DNA from: Rickettsiales bacterium | GTDB taxonomy: Bacteria; Pseudomonadota; Alphaproteobacteria; Rickettsiales; UBA3002 | Assembly (NCBI GenBank): GCA_027489915.1 | Contig: JAIXZB010000100.1 | Span: 1-16,067, forward strand | Direction: 5' to 3' | Length of the DNA: 16,067 nucleotides | Shown: one piece after another, positions 1-6,585 of the stretch | How the letters are laid out: every line of letters starts with the position of its first letter | Numbering within the stretch: the stretch's first letter is position 1 | The notes under the pieces: generated by a model | Seen by the model: only the letters and a program-made list of their open reading frames with translations | Databases searched by the model: none | Told to the model about the DNA's origin: nothing | Made by a program: the position numbers and the translations under genes

Positions 1-1
1 T

Positions 2-265
2 ATCCTACAGGGCGCTCTCCTCACCCCCGCCTGGCGCGAGGTGCTGCGCACGCTGGATAATACCATCACCGAAAAACTATGCACTGCAGCCACCTTGTCC
101 AAAAGCCTCAAAAGCCGCCGCCTGCGCCTACACACCCAAACCCTTTTCAACATCGCACATGCATGGCAAGCCACTCTAAAACACCAAGACATCCTCACCC
201 ACACGCGCATCAGCCCCACCAAACCCATGCTAAAAAAAGCCCTCTGGCGCGCGCTTATCAATTAA
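2..265 (+). CDS. C-terminal fragment of an unrecognised protein (5' end outside the window)
   Basis: An open frame runs from the window edge to a TAA stop at 263-265, giving about 87 residues. Reading upstream of the GTG at 41 continues in frame without a stop (ILQGALLTPAWREVL...), so the gene very probably starts before the window. The fragment is basic and looks helical, with a Lys/Arg/Ser/Thr-rich middle (LSKSLKSRRLRLHTQ) and an end reading PMLKKALWRALIN. There is no membrane segment, cysteine cluster or catalytic motif that I can recognise, and I do not assign a function. It converges with the DUF2336 gene on the other strand, leaving 42 bases between the two stops. Confidence 0.5.
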   Translation: MLQGALLTPAWREVLRTLDNTITEKLCTAATLSKSLKSRRLRLHTQTLFNIAHAWQATLKHQDILTHTRISPTKPMLKKALWRALIN

Positions 266-307
266 AAAGCGAACGAAGCAAAGCGCTCAACTCAAAAAAC
301 ACGCATC

Positions 308-1435
308 CTAGCGGTTGCCGCGAATCAATGCGAGCATATACGGCACATGCTCAATCTCCCGCGTTTCCGCCGCCGCAAGCAGCTTGGTTGCAAGTGTATT
401 ACCATAGTTGCGCGCACCAGGCACTACGCCTTCTGCTTTCAAATCAATTACAATACGCAGCATGGCATGCACCGCTTCGCACATGCTTTCAGGCAATTCC
501 GATTTGCCATACAGGGCCTTAAATCCAAGCCCACCTTTATCCATAGCAAGCGTCATCGCGTTCGCGCGTGGAATGTGCACGAGCCGTGCCAGCGCAAACA
601 CAAAAAACGTAAATTGCCCCTGCGCCAGCGCCGTGAACATAATCGAAGGGGTGAGCCGCTGCTCCTGATAGAGCTCTAGCGTCAGCGCATCTATCTCATC
701 ATCACTGCCTACACCTTCAAGCAGCTTCAGCATGGTCGCTTCACGTACCTTTTGCTCGGCCTGCCCCATTTTCTCCGAATCAATCGCGTATTTTTCTTTT
801 AATTGCGCCGAAACTTTGGCCGAAGTTGCATTCACCAGCTTCTCTGCAATTGCTAAAGGCAATCCTTCGCGCGCTGCCATTGCCTCCAGAACGCTAGGCT
901 CACGATTAAACTCGCGCACCACACTATCCATCGTGCGCGCACTCACCTTCGCATTCGGGTTACTCATGAGCGACTGAACCACCTGCGGATAATGGCTCTC
1001 CACCAGTGCATCACTCACGCGCTCGGAAACCTGCGGCCTGCGTGTGACTGCTTCAATCTTACTAATCTCGCGGCTGCTTTCCACCAGATACACAAGATCC
1101 GCATCCGATAGCACGCTCGACATCTCAATCACCGGAAGCGACACTTCATCTACATCTTTTGCCAAATGCAACACCACATCGCGCGGTGCAAAATCCACAT
1201 CCTTAAGTTCATTCGCAAGCTGCATGCGCACTGATACTTCGACATCCTTCATCATGATACGAAATATCTGCTCTGCAATCGCAATCTCATGCTCGCTGAA
1301 TCGCTGCACTTTATATTGCTTCGCCACCTTATCCAAAATGTCACTGCGCGTTTTTGCCGAATCATCACGCATCAAGCGCTCAACATCCGAACTCGAAAGG
1401 CGAAACGGCACATGGTCTGTCTGAGTATTTTGCAT
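308..1435 (-). CDS. DUF2336 domain protein (paralog 1)
   Basis: This 375-residue, mostly helical, soluble protein belongs to the DUF2336 family, which is alphaproteobacterial and has no firmly established molecular function. Recognition rests on the N-terminal pattern LxxDxxxxxRxxILDKVAKQY, then FSEHEIAIAEQIFRIMMKD, then EVSVRMQLANELKDVDFAPRDVVLHLAKD, followed by a HEAT-like run of short helices (VSLPVIEMSSVLSDADLVYLV). The family is usually about 350-380 residues, so this looks full length. There is no signal peptide or membrane segment. The start chosen is the ATG at 1433-1435, the first in frame. The bases before it lack a clear Shine-Dalgarno site, so the start is only moderately sure. 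A second copy of the same family lies 211 bases upstream on the same strand. The two align clearly over the first 120 residues, which points to duplication. Confidence 0.85.
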   Translation of the reverse strand: MQNTQTDHVPFRLSSSDVERLMRDDSAKTRSDILDKVAKQYKVQRFSEHEIAIAEQIFRIMMKDVEVSVRMQLANELKDVDFAPRDVVLHLAKDVDEVSLPVIEMSSVLSDADLVYLVESSREISKIEAVTRRPQVSERVSDALVESHYPQVVQSLMSNPNAKVSARTMDSVVREFNREPSVLEAMAAREGLPLAIAEKLVNATSAKVSAQLKEKYAIDSEKMGQAEQKVREATMLKLLEGVGSDDEIDALTLELYQEQRLTPSIMFTALAQGQFTFFVFALARLVHIPRANAMTLAMDKGGLGFKALYGKSELPESMCEAVHAMLRIVIDLKAEGVVPGARNYGNTLATKLLAAAETREIEHVPYMLALIRGNR

Positions 1436-1646
1436 GAGAAGAAACTAACGAGATAAAAGAAAAAGTAAATGCATGAATCCATAACATCCAAGAATTACAG
1501 AGTTTTTTCGTCATCCTGTGAGCCGTAAGCTGCATAGGATCTACATATATGTACCAATAAATATGAAATAATACTTATCCAGAGATTCGACAGCTCCGCT
1601 AGTATTTCGCACAGAATGATTGGTAGAAAAAATTAAATAAAAGCAC

Positions 1647-2762
1647 CTAATGCTGCGTTGCAGAAATACTCAAATTGCGGCCAATCATGGCAAGCAACAC
1701 ATCCATATTTTCAACCGTTCTGTCATAGCCCGCGGCATAAATACGTGCCACCATGCGGTTGCAATAATCAGTATTCTGATAACTGCCATACTGCGTTTGC
1801 TCATTGGCAAGGATAAGCAAATGCCGCACACACTCATAGAAACTCTCAGGCAATTTCGCCGATGCATACAGCGCCTTAAATCCAAGTGGGCCAGGATCAG
1901 CCACCAATATGCGCGCGTTCGACACCCCAATACCCACACGCCGCGCAATCGCCGTTTCAAAGAAACGAATATCACCAATACACAGCGAACGAATCATGAC
2001 CGAATCGGTCAGCCTGCCTGCATGATCCATCTCAGAAACCAGCGTGGTAATATCCTGCTGGCTCATCCATGGCGCGAGAAACTGCAGCGTCACCGTTTCG
2101 CGCGCAGTGGTGGAAGCATCTTCCACCACGGCTTTGTTCAAGCGATATTTCTTGGTCAACTGTTTGCGCAAATTGCCCGACACTTTGTAAAAAAGCCGCT
2201 CCGCAAATGCATAAGGCAACCCACCACGATACACCAGCTCTTCCAAAATCGCATGCTCAGTACCAAAGCCATCAAGCACTGCTTGCAAGCTTTCCTCGTC
2301 CACATTTGCCGAACGGTTTGCCACCACAATCTGCGTCACTTCACGCTCATTCTTACTAATCAGCGCGCGTGTCAGTGGCTGCGAAATCGATTGCCGCAGC
2401 GCCACCGCACGTAGCTTCGCCACCTGCGCACTTGCTTTCACAATCGCAATCAAATCCTCTTCCGAAAGCACAAATGAATATTGCAGCACCGGAATCGCAA
2501 CCTCGGGCTTATCATTCGCGAGCGTCCAGATAATATCATGCGGCACCCGCATATTATCCTTCAACTGATCCGCAAGCACGCGGCGCACTTTCATTTCCGT
2601 ATCTTTCAGCAGCAAACGGAAAATATCCGTCGCCAAGCGAATTTCCGTTTCCGAAAACTGTCCCGAATTATAGCCAACGCAGATTTTCTCAGCAATGCGC
2701 GAGCGCTGCGCAACCGAAGGCTCGCGTACCAACTGCGCAATATCCTCTCGGTCAAGATTCAC
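1647..2762 (-). CDS. DUF2336 domain protein (paralog 2)
   Basis: This 371-residue protein is homologous to its downstream neighbour at 308-1435. Matching blocks include LVREPSVAQRSRIAEKI near the N-terminus, FSETEIRLATDIFRLLLKD, MKVRRVLADQLKDN, and the HEAT-like stretch VAIPVLQYSFVLSEEDLIAIV. The later sequence GPLGFKALYASAKLPESFYE mirrors GGLGFKALYGKSELPESMCE in paralog 1, so the similarity spans the whole length. The start codon is GTG at 2760-2762, with a G-rich GGGGTG about 7 bases upstream as a weak ribosome site. No signal peptide or membrane segment is visible. Function is unknown. Some DUF2336 proteins are suspected to be regulatory or scaffolding proteins, but nothing in this sequence shows that. 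Confidence 0.85.
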   Translation of the reverse strand: MNLDREDIAQLVREPSVAQRSRIAEKICVGYNSGQFSETEIRLATDIFRLLLKDTEMKVRRVLADQLKDNMRVPHDIIWTLANDKPEVAIPVLQYSFVLSEEDLIAIVKASAQVAKLRAVALRQSISQPLTRALISKNEREVTQIVVANRSANVDEESLQAVLDGFGTEHAILEELVYRGGLPYAFAERLFYKVSGNLRKQLTKKYRLNKAVVEDASTTARETVTLQFLAPWMSQQDITTLVSEMDHAGRLTDSVMIRSLCIGDIRFFETAIARRVGIGVSNARILVADPGPLGFKALYASAKLPESFYECVRHLLILANEQTQYGSYQNTDYCNRMVARIYAAGYDRTVENMDVLLAMIGRNLSISATQH

Positions 2763-2826
2763 CTAAAAACACCCCATACAAAGAACCGTGCCGCAAAGCA
2801 CTATTTTAAGGTTATTTTAATAATCA

Positions 2827-2897
2827 TTACCAAATTTACCAAAAAACACCCCCCGCGTAAAGGATTTAACGCAAGCTCCCCGCCCTATTTTGGTAAT
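2827..2897. promoter_or_regulatory. Triple TTACCAAA motif upstream of scoA, possible operator
   Basis: TTACCAAA occurs at 2827-2834 and again at 2836-2843, a direct repeat with a 9-bp period. Its inverted copy TTTGGTAA is at 2889-2896. With one more base, ATTACCAAA (2826-2834) and TTTGGTAAT (2889-2897) form a perfect 9-bp inverted repeat. Between the arms lies a smaller imperfect dyad, GCGTAAA...TTTAACGC. The block lies in the 258-base divergent gap between the second DUF2336 gene and scoA, where promoters for both should be. A weak sigma-70-like pair, TTGGTA (2890-2895) and CATAAG (2913-2918) with 17 bases between, overlaps the inverted copy. A regulator binding here is inference. Confidence 0.35.
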
Positions 2898-3020
2898 AAT
2901 CCACAACTGATGCATAAGAGATGCAACCGCAGGTATATGCACTCTCCCCCCATCATTCCACTTCACCTGCCCCACATCATCTGCTAAAAAATCCAAAATC
3001 ACCTAAAACTGCGAGGATTC

Positions 3021-3725
3021 ATGGCCGATAAAGTCTTCAACGATGCAAAAACTGCGCTAAGTGGCTTGCTACACGATAATATGACCATCATGGCAGGCGG
3101 CTTCGGCCTCTGTGGCATTCCCGAACATTGCATCAGCGCTATTAAAGAATCAGGCATTAAAAGCCTCACCATCATATCCAATAATTGCGGTGTCGATGAA
3201 TTCGGCCTCGGCATCCTGCTCAAAGACCGCCAGATCAAAAAAATGATTTCCTCCTACGTGGGCGAAAACAAAACCTTTGAAACCCAATACCTGAACGGCG
3301 AGCTGGAAATCGAATTCAACCCGCAAGGCACCTTGGCCGAGCGTATCCGCGCAGGTGGTGCAGGCATTCCCGCCTTCTACACCAAAACAGGCTTCGGCAC
3401 CATCGTTGCCGAAGGCAAAGAAACCCGCGAATTTAACGGCGAAATGTATGTCATGGAAACAGGTTTAACTGCCGATATCGCCATCGTCAAAGCATGGAAA
3501 GCCGATAAAGCAGGCAACCTAGTATTCCGCAAAACCGCCCGCAACTTCAACCCCATGATGGCCACCGCAGGAAAAGTCACCATCGCCGAAGTCGAAGAAC
3601 TGGTCGAAGTCGGCCAGCTCGATGCCGATTCCATCCACACCCCAGGCATTTTCGTCCAACGCGTTTTCGTCGGCAAACAATTCGAAAAACGCATCGAACA
3701 ACGCACCACGCGCAAAGCGGCTTAA
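3021..3725 (+). CDS. scoA: Succinyl-CoA:3-ketoacid CoA-transferase, subunit A
   Basis: This 234-residue subunit pairs with subunit B to move CoA from succinyl-CoA to acetoacetate or a related 3-oxoacid, in cytosolic ketone-body, acetoacetate or PHB metabolism. It carries the CoA-transferase family signature GGFGLCGIPE at residues 26-35. Further family stretches are ISNNCGVDEFGLGIL and the glycine-rich RAGGAGIPAFYTKTGFGT. The length matches the usual 230-235 residues of ScoA. GAGG at 3013-3016 sits 4 bases before the ATG, which fixes the start. Its TAA stop (3723-3725) shares bases with the stop of the reverse-strand gene that follows. Subunit B is normally the next gene in the same operon, but here it begins 492 bases later. 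An AtoD or PcaI role (acetyl or 3-oxoadipate transfer) cannot be excluded; SCOT is the best match. Confidence 0.93.
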   Translation: MADKVFNDAKTALSGLLHDNMTIMAGGFGLCGIPEHCISAIKESGIKSLTIISNNCGVDEFGLGILLKDRQIKKMISSYVGENKTFETQYLNGELEIEFNPQGTLAERIRAGGAGIPAFYTKTGFGTIVAEGKETREFNGEMYVMETGLTADIAIVKAWKADKAGNLVFRKTARNFNPMMATAGKVTIAEVEELVEVGQLDADSIHTPGIFVQRVFVGKQFEKRIEQRTTRKAA

Positions 3726-4060
3726 CGGCAGCCTATGGCATTAGGGGCTCTGCCCTCAATATCCATAGCAATAGGCGCTAGATTATTCAATCTTTCACGG
3801 TCAACTATGGTTGCTCCGTTAATGCCTGCTTGTGCAAGAGACTTCGTAATTTCAGGAATATCCCCTCGATTATAAACAGCAACAATCAACGCATTGCCGT
3901 TATTACCTTGCGATGCACAACCAGATTTTATCCCCAGTCGCGCCAGTTCATTTATCGCTTCATAACTTGGCATTCCCTGAACTACCCTCTGATGAGGACG
4001 ACTCTGCCATATATTTTCATTAAAAATAGCGATGGCTTTTGGTTGCATTTTGTCTGTCAT
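3722..4060 (-). CDS. Small hypothetical protein lying antisense between scoA and scoB
   Basis: This 112-residue soluble protein has no family I recognise. It starts MTDKMQPKAIAIF and ends APIAMDIEGRAPNAIGCR. The middle has an apparent alpha/beta pattern with ALIVAVYN as a probable buried strand and DIPEITKSLAQAGINGATIV as a helix-strand unit. There is no signal peptide or membrane segment. The ribosome site is good: AGAG lies 8 bases before the ATG at 4058-4060, and a perfect TATAAT lies further upstream. The stop TAA (3722-3724) overlaps the scoA stop tail to tail in the shared TTAA at 3722-3725. The gene and its flanks are more AT-rich than scoA and scoB, which suggests later arrival. Reality as a gene is supported by start signals, length and exact fit in the gap; function is unknown. 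Confidence 0.65.
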   Translation of the reverse strand: MTDKMQPKAIAIFNENIWQSRPHQRVVQGMPSYEAINELARLGIKSGCASQGNNGNALIVAVYNRGDIPEITKSLAQAGINGATIVDRERLNNLAPIAMDIEGRAPNAIGCR

Positions 4061-4092
4061 AACAATTTCTCTGCATAATTTAAACTCACATT

Positions 4093-4098
4093 ATTATA
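4093..4098 (-). promoter_or_regulatory. -10 element for the antisense gene between scoA and scoB
   Basis: On the minus strand the hexamer reads TATAAT, a perfect -10 element, about 33 bases before the ATG at 4060. No convincing -35 hexamer lies 16-18 bases upstream (the sequence there is ACACTA), so the promoter would be weak or activator-dependent. Confidence 0.35.
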
Positions 4099-4153
4099 AC
4101 TTAATACTCTCAACATAGTGTGACATTACAGCGAAAAGTACTCCTAAGCGTGC

Positions 4154-4181
4154 TTGCAATAAGAATAGACTCACTTATGCT
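4154..4181 (+). promoter_or_regulatory. Candidate promoter for scoB
   Basis: TTGCAA (4154-4159) and TATGCT (4176-4181) are separated by 16 bases. Each matches 4 of 6 positions of the sigma-70 consensus. Transcription would start near 4188 and give a leader of about 30 bases before scoB. Such a promoter would be needed because the intervening gene breaks the usual scoAB operon. The match is only moderate. Confidence 0.35.
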
Positions 4182-4217
4182 ATTTCCTTAAGAGTTTTTA
4201 ATTGAAAGGACGCCACA

Positions 4218-4868
4218 ATGACTTGGAACCGTGATGAAATGTGCGCCCGTGCAGCACGTGAGTTAAAAGATGGCTTTTACGTCAATCTCGGCATCGGCAT
4301 TCCCACATTGGTTGCCAACCACATCCCTGCTGGCATGAAGGTCACCCTGCAATCCGAAAATGGCATGCTGGGCATGGGCCCCTTCCCCATCGAAGGCTCG
4401 GAAGATGCCGACCTGATTAACGCAGGCAAACAAACCATCAGCGAACTACCTGAGAGTGTCTATTTCTCCAGCGCCGATTCCTTCGGCATGATCCGCGGCG
4501 GACATATCGATCTCTCCATTTTAGGTGGCCTTCAGGTCAGCGGCAGCGGCGATTTAGCCAACTGGATGGTACCAGGCAAAATGGTCAAAGGCATGGGCGG
4601 TGCGATGGATCTGGTCGCAGGCGTCAAACGCATCGTCGTCATCATGGAACACACTGCCAAAGATGGCTCGGCCAAAATCGTCAAACAATGCTCACTCCCA
4701 CTCACTGGCGTGGGCGTGGTCGATCTCATCATCACCGAACTATGCGTAATGGAAATCGTAGATGGCAAACTAAGCCTCATCGAACTCGCCCCCGGCATAA
4801 CGGTAGAAGAAGTGCAAAGCAAAACCGAAGCCCTCTTCACCGTGGCCTTGGCCAAACAAGCGGCGTAA
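4218..4868 (+). CDS. scoB: Succinyl-CoA:3-ketoacid CoA-transferase, subunit B
   Basis: This 216-residue subunit holds the catalytic glutamate of the CoA-transferase. The active-site motif SENGMLGMGP places it at Glu47, the position known to form the enzyme-CoA thioester in SCOT enzymes. Other family landmarks are NLGIGIPTLVANHIP (residues 23-37), RGGHIDLSILGGLQV and the GKMVKGMGGAMDLV segment. Length equals the usual 216-218 residues, so it is intact. AGGA lies 7 bases before the ATG. It should form the A2B2 enzyme with ScoA in the cytosol. Transcription may start in the 157-base gap upstream, since the preceding gene faces the other way. Downstream lies a cluster of hairpins and the convergent traX. 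Confidence 0.93.
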   Translation: MTWNRDEMCARAARELKDGFYVNLGIGIPTLVANHIPAGMKVTLQSENGMLGMGPFPIEGSEDADLINAGKQTISELPESVYFSSADSFGMIRGGHIDLSILGGLQVSGSGDLANWMVPGKMVKGMGGAMDLVAGVKRIVVIMEHTAKDGSAKIVKQCSLPLTGVGVVDLIITELCVMEIVDGKLSLIELAPGITVEEVQSKTEALFTVALAKQAA

Positions 4869-4883
4869 ATACTTTCACATACA

Positions 4884-4983
4884 GGCGCGACCGCGCCGCC
4901 ACGAAGTGAGTGAGGATAAATCGCCGAAGGCGAGAGGGAGCAGCCAGTGTGCGCACGCACACATCAAACAACTACGCTCTCCC
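4884..4983. terminator. Hairpin cluster between convergent scoB and traX
   Basis: The 139-base gap between the convergent genes holds several perfect small stems: GGCGC-gacc-GCGCC (4884-4897), TCGCC-gaa-GGCGA (4921-4933) and GTGTGCG-ca-CGCACAC (4947-4962). The last is enclosed by a longer pair, GGGAGcAGC (4936-4944) with GCTCTCCC (4976-4983), which has one bulged base. None is followed by a T run on either strand. A bidirectional terminator or a transcript-end stabiliser is therefore likely from position rather than from canonical form. Confidence 0.4.
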
Positions 4984-5007
4984 TATTCGCACCGCGAATT
5001 ACTAAAA

Positions 5008-5778
5008 CTACTCATAAAACAACCGCGCCACATGCGCGTGGGTGTGCAACAAATATGCGCCAACCAATTGAAACACCACGCGGTGAATCACATAATACTG
5101 CAGCGAATAGCGCGAGAGTAATTTCACCGTAAAATCCACTGGTTTGGGCAACGGGTAAACATAATCACTCTGCTCATACTGATACAGCATCACACACACC
5201 GCCGCCGTACCAAACGTCACAAACGCAAGCTGCGTTTCATCAAAATCAAACAGATGCGCCTGCCATAATAAAAACGTAAACGTAATTCCAATCCAAAATG
5301 CAATATGTATGGAGCGCTTCAACCCCAGCCGCACCATGCGCCCTGCGAACGCAAACATCACCGCAATCATGCCATATTCCCAAAACAACGTAAGCGGAAT
5401 ATTCAGAATGAACAACGCCACCAAACACTCAAGCGGATGCTTCTCAAGCAGATGAAATCTGTCAGCAACCCGCAAACATAATTTACACACTATAATAGAG
5501 AGCAATGCGCTAAGCGGAAACAAGGGGTAATACGCCAGCATATTACCCAGCATCAAAATCAACACCCCCCACCACAACTCAGTCCCTATGCGGTTACTGC
5601 GCGCATAGCCAATCAGAAAAAACCACACCGGAAACGTAATCCGCCCCACCGCGCGCCACCACAACTCATCCGGCTGCAAATACGCACCCACATGATCAAT
5701 CGTCATAATAACGAGCGCCAAGAACTTCACCACATCGTGCGAATTCAGCACCCCATATTTTTCAATCCGAGCAAGCAT
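5008..5778 (-). CDS. traX: TraX family membrane acyltransferase
   Basis: This 256-residue polytopic inner-membrane protein belongs to the TraX family, named after the F-plasmid enzyme that acetylates the N-terminus of the pilin subunit. The diagnostic N-terminal block is present: VVKFLALVIMTIDHVGAYL (residues 16-34, with Lys18, Asp28 and His29), then RAVGRITFPVWFFLIGYAR (42-60). Several further hydrophobic helices follow, such as WGVLILMLGNMLAYYPLFPL and FWIGITFTFLLW. The start is the ATG at 5778, with GGTGA about 4 bases upstream. It lies on the same strand as ridA, 174 bases downstream of it, with a structured repeat between. The VirB2 pilin gene of a type IV system is less than 1 kb away, so pilin modification is a reasonable inference. 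However, TraX homologs also occur without pili. Confidence 0.85.
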   Translation of the reverse strand: MLARIEKYGVLNSHDVVKFLALVIMTIDHVGAYLQPDELWWRAVGRITFPVWFFLIGYARSNRIGTELWWGVLILMLGNMLAYYPLFPLSALLSIIVCKLCLRVADRFHLLEKHPLECLVALFILNIPLTLFWEYGMIAVMFAFAGRMVRLGLKRSIHIAFWIGITFTFLLWQAHLFDFDETQLAFVTFGTAAVCVMLYQYEQSDYVYPLPKPVDFTVKLLSRYSLQYYVIHRVVFQLVGAYLLHTHAHVARLFYE

Positions 5779-5851
5779 ATTTCACCCCCGCGATGGCGCA
5801 GCCGAGCCAAAAACACATAATAAACATTACGGCTCCAAAAGGGATGGGATG

Positions 5852-5935
5852 CTAGGAGTCGCGAAGCACAGGGAGGGCGTGTAGCAGCGCTACATAACCG
5901 ACCGAGCACCGCAAGACGACACCGCAGCACGCCCT
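5852..5935. repeat. Structured intergenic repeat, copy A (GTAGCAGCGCTAC core)
   Basis: This element lies between ridA and traX. It has, in order, CTAGGAG (5852-5858), the hairpin GTAGC-agc-GCTAC (5881-5893) and CGACACCGCAG (5917-5927). An outer 8-bp inverted repeat, AGGGCGTG (5874-5881) with CACGCCCT (5928-5935), encloses most of the element. TTTT closes it on the plus strand. The same three landmarks occur in the same order and at nearly the same spacing at 14054-14129, before virB11. On the minus strand it sits in the ridA-traX transcript and could act as a processing or attenuation structure. Confidence 0.6.
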
Positions 5936-5952
5936 TTTCGAGCCGTCCGTCC

Positions 5953-6417
5953 TTATTTCACTTCAAATATAGCTTCGACTTCAACGGCCACCCCAAACGG
6001 CAGCCCACTCACGCCCACCGCCGCACGCGCGTGTTTGCCAGCATCGCCAAGCAAAGCCACCATGAAATCCGAAGCCCCATTGGCCACTTTCGGATGGTCA
6101 GTGTATTCCTCCGTCGCATTCACAAACACACCAAGCCGCACGAGCTTCACAATACGGTCCAAATCGCCATCCAGCACATTTTTCGTATGCGCCAATATAT
6201 TAAGTGCGCATAATTTGGCACAGGCCTGCCCCTCTTCAAGCGAAATATTCGCCCCTAATTTACCAATATACTGTGGTTTCCCATCCAGCATCGGTAACTG
6301 ACCTGACACAATTAATAAATTTCCAGATCTGGCCACTGGCACATAGTTCGCCGCAGGCATCGAGACCGCTGGCAACGTAATATTCATATCTTTCAGTGTA
6401 TTGTCTATAGAACCCAT
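5953..6417 (-). CDS. ridA: RidA family (YjgF/UK114) protein
   Basis: This small cytosolic protein belongs to the RidA/YjgF/YER057c/UK114 family. Canonical members hydrolyse reactive enamine/imine intermediates, such as 2-aminoacrylate, that arise from PLP enzymes. I chose the ATG at 6415-6417 (154 residues, MGSIDNTLKD...) because AGGAG lies 6 bases before it. An in-frame ATG 39 bases further upstream has no such site. Family marks are ANYVPVARSGNLLIVSGQLP (residues 23-42), GKLGANISLEEGQA, and the C-terminal HARAAVGVSGLPFGVAVEVE. In this last stretch Arg131 aligns with the catalytic Arg105 of E. coli RidA. The length fits the longer alphaproteobacterial subgroup rather than the 128-residue E. 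coli type, so the exact substrate is open. It is transcribed divergently from virB2 across a 168-base gap with paired palindromes. Confidence 0.92.
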   Translation of the reverse strand: MGSIDNTLKDMNITLPAVSMPAANYVPVARSGNLLIVSGQLPMLDGKPQYIGKLGANISLEEGQACAKLCALNILAHTKNVLDGDLDRIVKLVRLGVFVNATEEYTDHPKVANGASDFMVALLGDAGKHARAAVGVSGLPFGVAVEVEAIFEVK

Positions 6418-6457
6418 AGGTTTCTCCTGTGCTTTTGCCACCACAATCAGCAGCAAT

Positions 6458-6510
6458 ATTGTTACAATTAGTAGGGGGTTGTCTAAAAGTTGTCAAAAAA
6501 TTGTAACAAT
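6458..6510. promoter_or_regulatory. Paired palindromic operator-like sites in the ridA/virB2 divergent promoter
   Basis: ATTGTTACAAT at 6458-6468 and ATTGTAACAAT at 6500-6510 are both perfect odd-centred palindromes of the form ATTGT-N-ACAAT. Their centres (6463 and 6505) are 42 bp apart, close to four helical turns. With one flanking base the two form a perfect 12-bp inverted repeat (6458-6469 with 6499-6510). TTGT half-sites also fall at 6479 and 6490, exactly 11 and 22 bases before the one at 6501. The first site overlaps the ridA -10 region. The second lies just upstream of the ridA -35 and of the candidate virB2 -10. A dimeric regulator controlling both genes is inferred. Confidence 0.55.
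6467..6496 (-). promoter_or_regulatory. Candidate ridA promoter
   Basis: On the minus strand a perfect -35 hexamer TTGACA (6491-6496) is followed after 18 bases by ACTAAT (6467-6472), which matches 4 of 6 positions of the -10 consensus. Transcription would begin near 6460, inside the proximal palindrome, giving a leader of about 43 bases to the ATG at 6417. Confidence 0.5.
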
Positions 6511-6514
6511 TCTG

Positions 6515-6523
6515 TGCTATATC
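6515..6523 (+). promoter_or_regulatory. Weak candidate extended -10 for virB2
   Basis: TGCTATATC has the TG-N-TATA form of an extended -10 element, placed about 63 bases before the virB2 ATG. No good -35 hexamer is found at standard spacing; TTGTCA at 6490-6495 is 22 bases away. The assignment is tentative, and a regulator bound at 6500-6510 could compensate for the missing -35. Confidence 0.25.
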
Positions 6524-6585
6524 TTAAAACATGGGCTGCATGAAGCAGTTCTTGAGAGAATGGTTACTACAAAAAGGGAGAGTTT

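Noticed and set aside
79..522. 147-codon plus-strand frame near the window start
   Set aside because: It is rich in His and Pro and crosses the end of one gene and the tail of the DUF2336 gene on the other strand, so it is a chance open frame.
1650..2414. 254-codon plus-strand frame opposite the second DUF2336 gene
   Set aside because: It is antisense to a recognised family protein. Its His/Arg/Gln-rich composition has no domain logic.
4906..5132. Plus-strand frames over the scoB-traX gap
   Set aside because: They run through the hairpin cluster into the antisense of traX and have no recognisable content.
6418..6456. Upstream ATG for ridA (adds 13 residues)
   Set aside because: AGGAG stands directly before the ATG at 6417. 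The extra residues would be unlike the family and would run into the promoter region.
6490..6518. TTGTCA as the -35 of virB2
   Set aside because: The distance to the only -10-like sequence is 22 bases, too long for a standard sigma-70 promoter.
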